Assembly (NCBI GenBank): GCA_950295325.1
Contig: OX485804.1
Coordinates: 42,332,429-42,396,428 of the forward strand
Origin: Polytrichum commune
Taxonomy: Eukaryota > Streptophyta > Polytrichopsida > Polytrichales > Polytrichaceae
Length of the DNA stretch: 64,000 nt
Direction: 5' to 3'
Numbering within the stretch: the first letter of the stretch is position 1; every line of letters begins with the position of its first letter. The notes beneath the pieces are model-generated. The model had not been told where the DNA came from, made no database searches, and saw nothing but the letters and a program-made list of their open reading frames with translations. A program made the position numbers and the translations under genes. Shown here in pieces: positions 58,439 through 64,000 of the stretch.

Positions 58439-58816
58439 TTAGCTCAAAGTTTGGTGTGTATGTCTTTGTCTCCATTCAAAGCCCGAATTTTCCAATTGCT
58501 TCGTGATCACATTACATTGTATCAAAGTCTGGCTCATGTGGCTAAGTGTTTGGTGAACCGTGGAGTTGGGCAAGTCATTTGAGGGGGAGCTTGCAATGGA
58601 TGTTTCCAAATTATGAAAGGCATCTTGATTTTTTGGCAGCCCTACACGGTTGCATTCATATCTAGAGAAACCGATTGAGGTTTCATGAATATCCAACAAC
58701 CCTACATGGTTGCATTTGGATCCACAAAAATCATGAGAGGTTTTGTGAAAACTCCGTAGCCCTAGGAGGCTACATTTGGATCCCAAAAAACCATGAAGGT
58801 TTCTCCAACATCGCAT
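58439..58816 (-). other. ORF of 125 codons with a 20-residue repeat
   Basis: Three tandem 60-bp units at about 58639-58818 encode 20-residue repeats that each carry a Cys followed by a Val/Leu-Gly-Leu and a His or Asn/Asp position (SKCNHVGL, YECNRVGL). No known domain recognised. The 60-bp period keeps the frame open. Confidence 0.3.
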
Positions 58817-58881
58817 TGTGATCCTTATAAAGTTTGAAAGGTGTCACGAAAATTTGCTCACCCCTCTGTCGTTGATCACCT

Positions 58882-61072
58882 TTGTCCTCAAAATTGCACT
58901 TGCATTCATTGATTGCCTTGCCCTCGCCCTCACCCTCACATGTATCTCAAGCACAATCTCTCATAGACAAGTTGTCACATATAGCTAATCAAAGTAGCCC
59001 TCGCAAAGCTCCCACGTATATTCAAAGGTTGTTAAACGGAGCAACCTCTCGCATACTCAAACAATTGATCAAAACAACCTCTCGGAGACTCAAACGTTGG
59101 TGGAGGAATGAAGTTGAAAATGGAAACGAGAAAGAGGTAGGTCCATGTACAAACCATGGGGGCATAACCGAGAGAGGACCATAAACTTAGGTTCCCAAAC
59201 TTCAACCATGTGTTTAAGTTTTGTCTATTGACACACACCCCTTGGTGTGTCAAATATAAGCGACGACCCCAAACCTAGGGTGAAACCCTTAGTATGACCT
59301 AACATCGCAGCCTTTCAAGATAATTTTATTGTCCTATTATAAACTTGGCAAGAAATGAGCATCATGAAATTGTTGTAATATAGACCATAACACTTGTACA
59401 ATCAATCATGAATGTGACTAATTTGTTTATGTTCATTTTCAAGTGACTAAAATATAGTTTTATAACCTCTCGGTCAAGGGTATCATGAACTTGAGAAGTT
59501 GGTTTTTCCACCAAATAGCCAAGTGTGCGTGAGGGGGTTGGTTGGGGTGGGTGGGCTCCAACTTCCAATAAAGTTGAATAAGGGTCGCTTCATACGGGGT
59601 TCCAAAGGGAAAGGGTCTCCCAAATTGGAGGAATCCTATTGGCCGAGAGGTGTAAATTAGACAAAAGGTCTTTAGATGAGGGTCCAAAACCACAAAGAAG
59701 CAAAGTGAGGTGTCTCCTACATGGCATCATTTTGGAGGGCAATAGCAATGGTCAGAACCAAGAAATGAAGCTCAACTCATAGCTCATGTTTTGGATAATC
59801 ATTTGGAAGGTAGGATCCAAGGGAGGATATTTTTCAAGGGTTCAATTGCCTCAAATTGCTTCAAATTGATCCTCATGTTATTGGGACTGAGGACCCCCAT
59901 TTAAAATGTCCATGGAGTTGCTTGTACAAAGCACAACACCCACTCACCAAACCTTGAGAAAGTTGACTCCAAAACTAATTCTATTTTTGCATTCTTATAG
60001 GTTGCCAGATCCACAATGTGATTCCCTTTCAACCATACAAGCATAAATGGTATTGCTCCAAGCCATATGAATAATTTAATAAATCTATCTTTTGCATTCC
60101 TGGTCTAATACTTGTACGCACTTACAACAAGTTCACACCAACGTGCTTATCTTGGCCTGAACCTAGGTGGCAGTCCTAGGTGGCAATGGCTAAGACTGAA
60201 CTTTAGGGTCCCGGTAACCGAGGATGCCATCGCTACCTTCAAACACGCAACAAAAGTAGGGACTATAAGACCGTAAGATTGTAGCCACCTAATTGGCAAC
60301 GACAAGTTTTAGCTATCCTTGACCAAGATGAAGGATTTACAACAACAACCAACAAAATTAAACATTCAAAATTAAAAAATTAAAAAAACTCCATAATGGC
60401 CTCAATATTAACATCCAATTGCCATTTCATGTGGCCTACTCTTAAGTGCTCTCTTGCCAATGGCCATTGCTTCACCCAACATAAACTCAACATTGTGTAC
60501 TCCGAACATACAATTCAATCTCCAAATGAGTTGGAGAGTGTAGTGATGGCGAAGAATAACTGATTGTATTGCGATGATCCGAGTGCTAAGATCGTAAGTG
60601 TTGCTAAAGCTACGAGTTGATTGAGAGTGTTCTTGAAGGTGAGAGGTTTGTGCTTTTAAATGTTGGCAAAGATGAGAGTTGAGAAACATGTTGGGCAGGG
60701 GCCTTAAACAAAAGGAATTGGTCAGAGAAACACATGGTGGAGCTTGGCAAAATGAGGCAAAGATGAAATTTGAACGAGTGCGACAATGTGAACAATCATT
60801 TATAAGTGGTGAACAATCATCTATAAGGGTGAAGTAGTTCTACATCTTACACCACTGCCCTAGGGCATGGTCAAAGATGTTCTACGAACAGACACTCTAG
60901 TCACTCCGGCCTCCTCCGGAGACCGGAGTTCTTCTTCTTCTTCTGGTGGTCAATGTAGGCATTAGGTTCATGTTGTGTGAGAGTTATGCCTCATCAACAA
61001 GTATGAGAGGGCTTTGAATACAAAATCAAGCAGGACGAAGATAACCATATTTGCATCAAAGTTGAGTTAGTT
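58882..61072. other. Intergenic
   Basis: Several short ORFs on both strands, none with recognised motifs. No other feature seen. Confidence 0.4.
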
Positions 61073-61262
61073 TTTTCCGAGGAGGGGCAACACACTTGAT
61101 GATTATAGTGGGTAACGATGTCGAAGGTGAGAGATATGTGCGTAGATGCGCAAAGAAGGAGGCAGTGCGAGTCATTGTGATTATGATGCAAAGGCTCTCC
61201 ATGTTTGTATTGTGGGAGGTGTCGACAACAAAGGCCTCGGTGTGTTGCCCCTCCTCGGAAAA
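61073..61262. repeat. 190-bp segment bounded by perfect 23-bp inverted repeats
   Basis: The left arm 61073-61095 and right arm 61240-61262 are exact reverse complements (core ccgaggaggggcaacacac). The interior is unrelated and non-coding as far as I can tell. It could be a very small MITE. Confidence 0.85.
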
Positions 61263-64000
61263 CACTCCCTAAGAAAATAGGTGAAGTGGTAAGGTAAGAC
61301 CAACACAAGTGGCACTGTTAAGGCTAAAACCGCCGAAAAGATGTAGAAAATGGGTAAGTTAAAATGCCCAAAATAATAGGCATCGGGATAGAATCTTGGT
61401 TGGACCTACTTGCAATGTGAACCGTGGTGGTTCCGGTTTGTTGGCCAATTTTAGGCTGAGTAGTGGGTATATTACCTGCAGACATATGTGAAATGGTAGC
61501 CAAATGTGCCATAGAATTGAGTCACACGAGACATATATCCCATGTGTGTTGATCCTCTCGCATATTGGTGATATTGTATATCCTTCCCGTGCAAGGAGCA
61601 TTCCCAAAAATCTTATTCTTCCCAAAGGTGTGGGAGGTGGCTAGGGGGGGTCGTAGCATCTATGTAAACTCATTGAACATGGACGAAGGGGCTCTAGTGA
61701 AATCAAGCACCTACAAGATTGAGGGCCGATTCATCCCAGCATGAGTGCACTAGACTAATTCAAGGTCTTTGATGTTGTTTTCAGAATCAAACGGTCTTTA
61801 AAAATAGCATGTTTCATTTTGGTCGTGCTAAGAGACGAGTTTACATAAACACAACTTTCTCACTATGATTCACTGCACATGGTGGCCATGGATTCTCGGT
61901 GTTTACGTAGAATCCATAAGGAATATGAAATCGCAAGAAATATGAAATCGCAAGAAACTAAATCACCTCTCAATATTATTCCACTCCAAATATAACATAA
62001 AAACCCCGGGGTGGTCTAGGGGGTCCGAATGGCATACATTGGCCATCAACATTACACGGGGATCAATAGTGTTGTAAACTCCTTCATCCATGTTCAATGA
62101 ATTCACAAAGCACCTAATGATGATTAGGTCACGAAGTGTCCGTCACATGACATCTTCGGATGACATCACCCGAGCAATTATGATTCTTTTCAAAATCCAA
62201 TAATTAAAAGGTAAGTATCAAATCCATAACATTATTCAGCCTCATAGGTGAGTTCCGTTTCCTTTTTTAGCATATGACAAGGCCTCCTCTTTTGTCTTAC
62301 CTTCACGGGAATAAACTTAGATAATAAAATGACAATTTAACACCGGTGGTATGCTAAGTGAATAGTGGCGGTATGTTCAGTGAATAGTGCCATCCCTTCG
62401 ACTGTTTAGGAATATCTAGCGGAGTCGAGATCCCTCGCCAATTTTAGGGGTACGGGAATCGGTTCAATGCAGCATTTTGTCACTGTAGTGTACCATCCGA
62501 TCTCAGTCACCAAGGCTCGGGTGTATTAAAGGAAGCTAGGAAGTAAAAATAGCGGTGGCCAAATCAAAATAAACAGCCTCATATATAGCGGTGGAATTTA
62601 GACATTGACTACATAAAAGGAAGCCTTAAAAGGACTGTGTAAGGACTAAGCTAGCTCAAATTACCCCACAAATAGGGCGATGCTTTCAAATATGGGAACC
62701 TCACCGAACATGAGGATCAACAAATTAGGACTCGTCCGTGATCTGGTTTATTTCTTCATTGACTCGATCGTTTTATAAGTTACCGCGTTCCATGGAATTA
62801 CACTACATTGTCCTATTAGTGTGGGCCACAGCAATGTCTTTAGAACTCACAGTATTTCTCATTATCATAATGAAAATGGCTTTGTGTCATGCCGATTTTT
62901 TTTGGGTCATTATGATAAATATTTCGGGCATTTGTATCGTGTGACTTGTTTTCATATCGATGTAGTAGTGTGGGTCATATTACATCATCACATGTGAGAA
63001 TAGCATGCAACGCTAATTACACTTGAGAATTCAACCACTTGTGTTATGTTCTAGCTCTTTCACTTTTGGTTGTAAGGTATCAGTTGGAAGCAATTGAGAA
63101 TGCAAACGTAAAGAGCATGAGCTCACTTTCTAAGTTTAAGAATTGAGGGAGGAATCATCAAATAACGACCTCACGGAGATGTTTTTTGAGGGTATATGCA
63201 AGCGATCTTTGGATGGTCGATGTGACTGAATGACCATGAGTTAGGAGGTAACCTTGGCGTCTTAGAATAGCACAAGAAGCTCTACAAGATAGATGGATTG
63301 TTTTGGATGACATGCAAGATTTAAAGGACGTATTGTGATTTGTTTCTTGGATTTATGAAGTTATATAGTGCGTGTTGGTAAAATGCCTTGGATTAGTGCG
63401 CCCCACAATAACAACCTTGATTAGTGTAGTGGAGGTCAAGATTTGGCGGCAATTTTAAAGGCATGTTGTTCGGCTTCCAATTTTCTCCTACATCAATCAT
63501 GGTATTTAGTGTCATGCACACTACTAGCAAACAATCTAAACTAGATGCATATAGGTCTCAATGTGTCACATCTTTATTTATCAACATGATATCATTTGTC
63601 AAAAAAAGTAACTTGTTGAAGTGAAGTATGTTTACATTATGACATTCAGTGTAACACATTGGAATACTCGAGATGAATGACAATCTTCGGGTTTAGTATG
63701 CAAAGGGAAGATATTATAGACCATACCAATGGCAAGTGTCACGTGTTTACATTAAAGTGTGCAAGAGAAAGATGTCCTTGAGCAACTAATGCCAAGTGTC
63801 ATTTGTGTACACCTATAGTCAACTTGTAGACCATGGTAAAACATAGGCATACACCTCATAACATTATTAAACATGCCAAGATATTAGTAAGTGCAGTTGA
63901 ACATCAAGTGTCATGAGGTGATACTAATGTTGAAGTTGTTGATCATTAGTGTAACCAATATATGCCTCAAGATAGGTTAGTGACATTGTGATACTATTAT
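61263..64000. other. Intergenic
   Basis: No recognised gene. A short tandem duplication of an 18-bp unit (tatgaaatcgcaagaa) lies at about 61919-61957. Confidence 0.45.

Overview
The window is nuclear DNA from a land plant. It is AT-rich, carries short TTTAGGG-type (plant) telomere motifs at 25911-25945, and holds two conserved plant genes with GT-AG introns set in a transposon-rich background. I cannot name the species. The abundant long G/C homopolymers, the LINE type and the Tc1-type transposon made me think of a seedless plant, but that is a weak inference.

Real genes. (1) A plus-strand gene at 5366-16495 has 13 exons whose phases all join, giving 1108 codons. It encodes a C2/VASt/TM/C2/GRAM/VASt protein of the plant At1g03370 family, probably a membrane-anchored lipid-binding or sterol-transfer protein. 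(2) A minus-strand gene at 37592-39800 has 7 coding exons and 254 codons. It encodes acireductone dioxygenase (methionine salvage) with the metal-binding residues intact and an unusual Asn-rich C-terminal extension. A TATA box at 41705-41712 and a long intron-containing leader probably belong to it.

Mobile DNA, left to right: an inverted copy of a repeat found again at 46 kb (1-330); a 5'-truncated L1-type LINE (1328-4270, minus); a MITE-like family with copies in five introns of the C2/GRAM gene and elsewhere; a decayed second reverse transcriptase (18060-19260); a large interval of about 9.5 kb (19846-29325) bounded by inverted repeats of about 620 bp, with a satellite-like array, interstitial telomere repeats and an unrecognised decayed coding region inside; a second array of the same satellite just outside it (29600-30590); foldback elements at 33.5-34.1, 42.7-43.4 and 43.7 kb; a Tc1-type (DD34E) transposase pseudogene (44590-45368); a pogo/Tigger transposase remnant (49410-50310, minus); a second copy of the unrecognised decayed protein (51754-52136, minus); and a PIF/Harbinger transposase remnant (53879-54435). 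From 54.4 kb to the end I see only unassigned ORFs and small repeats.

The two host genes do not obviously work together. The rest is layered transposon debris. The items most worth following up are the long-TIR element with its unknown protein family, the DD34E transposase in a plant, and the MITE family that has repeatedly inserted into one gene.
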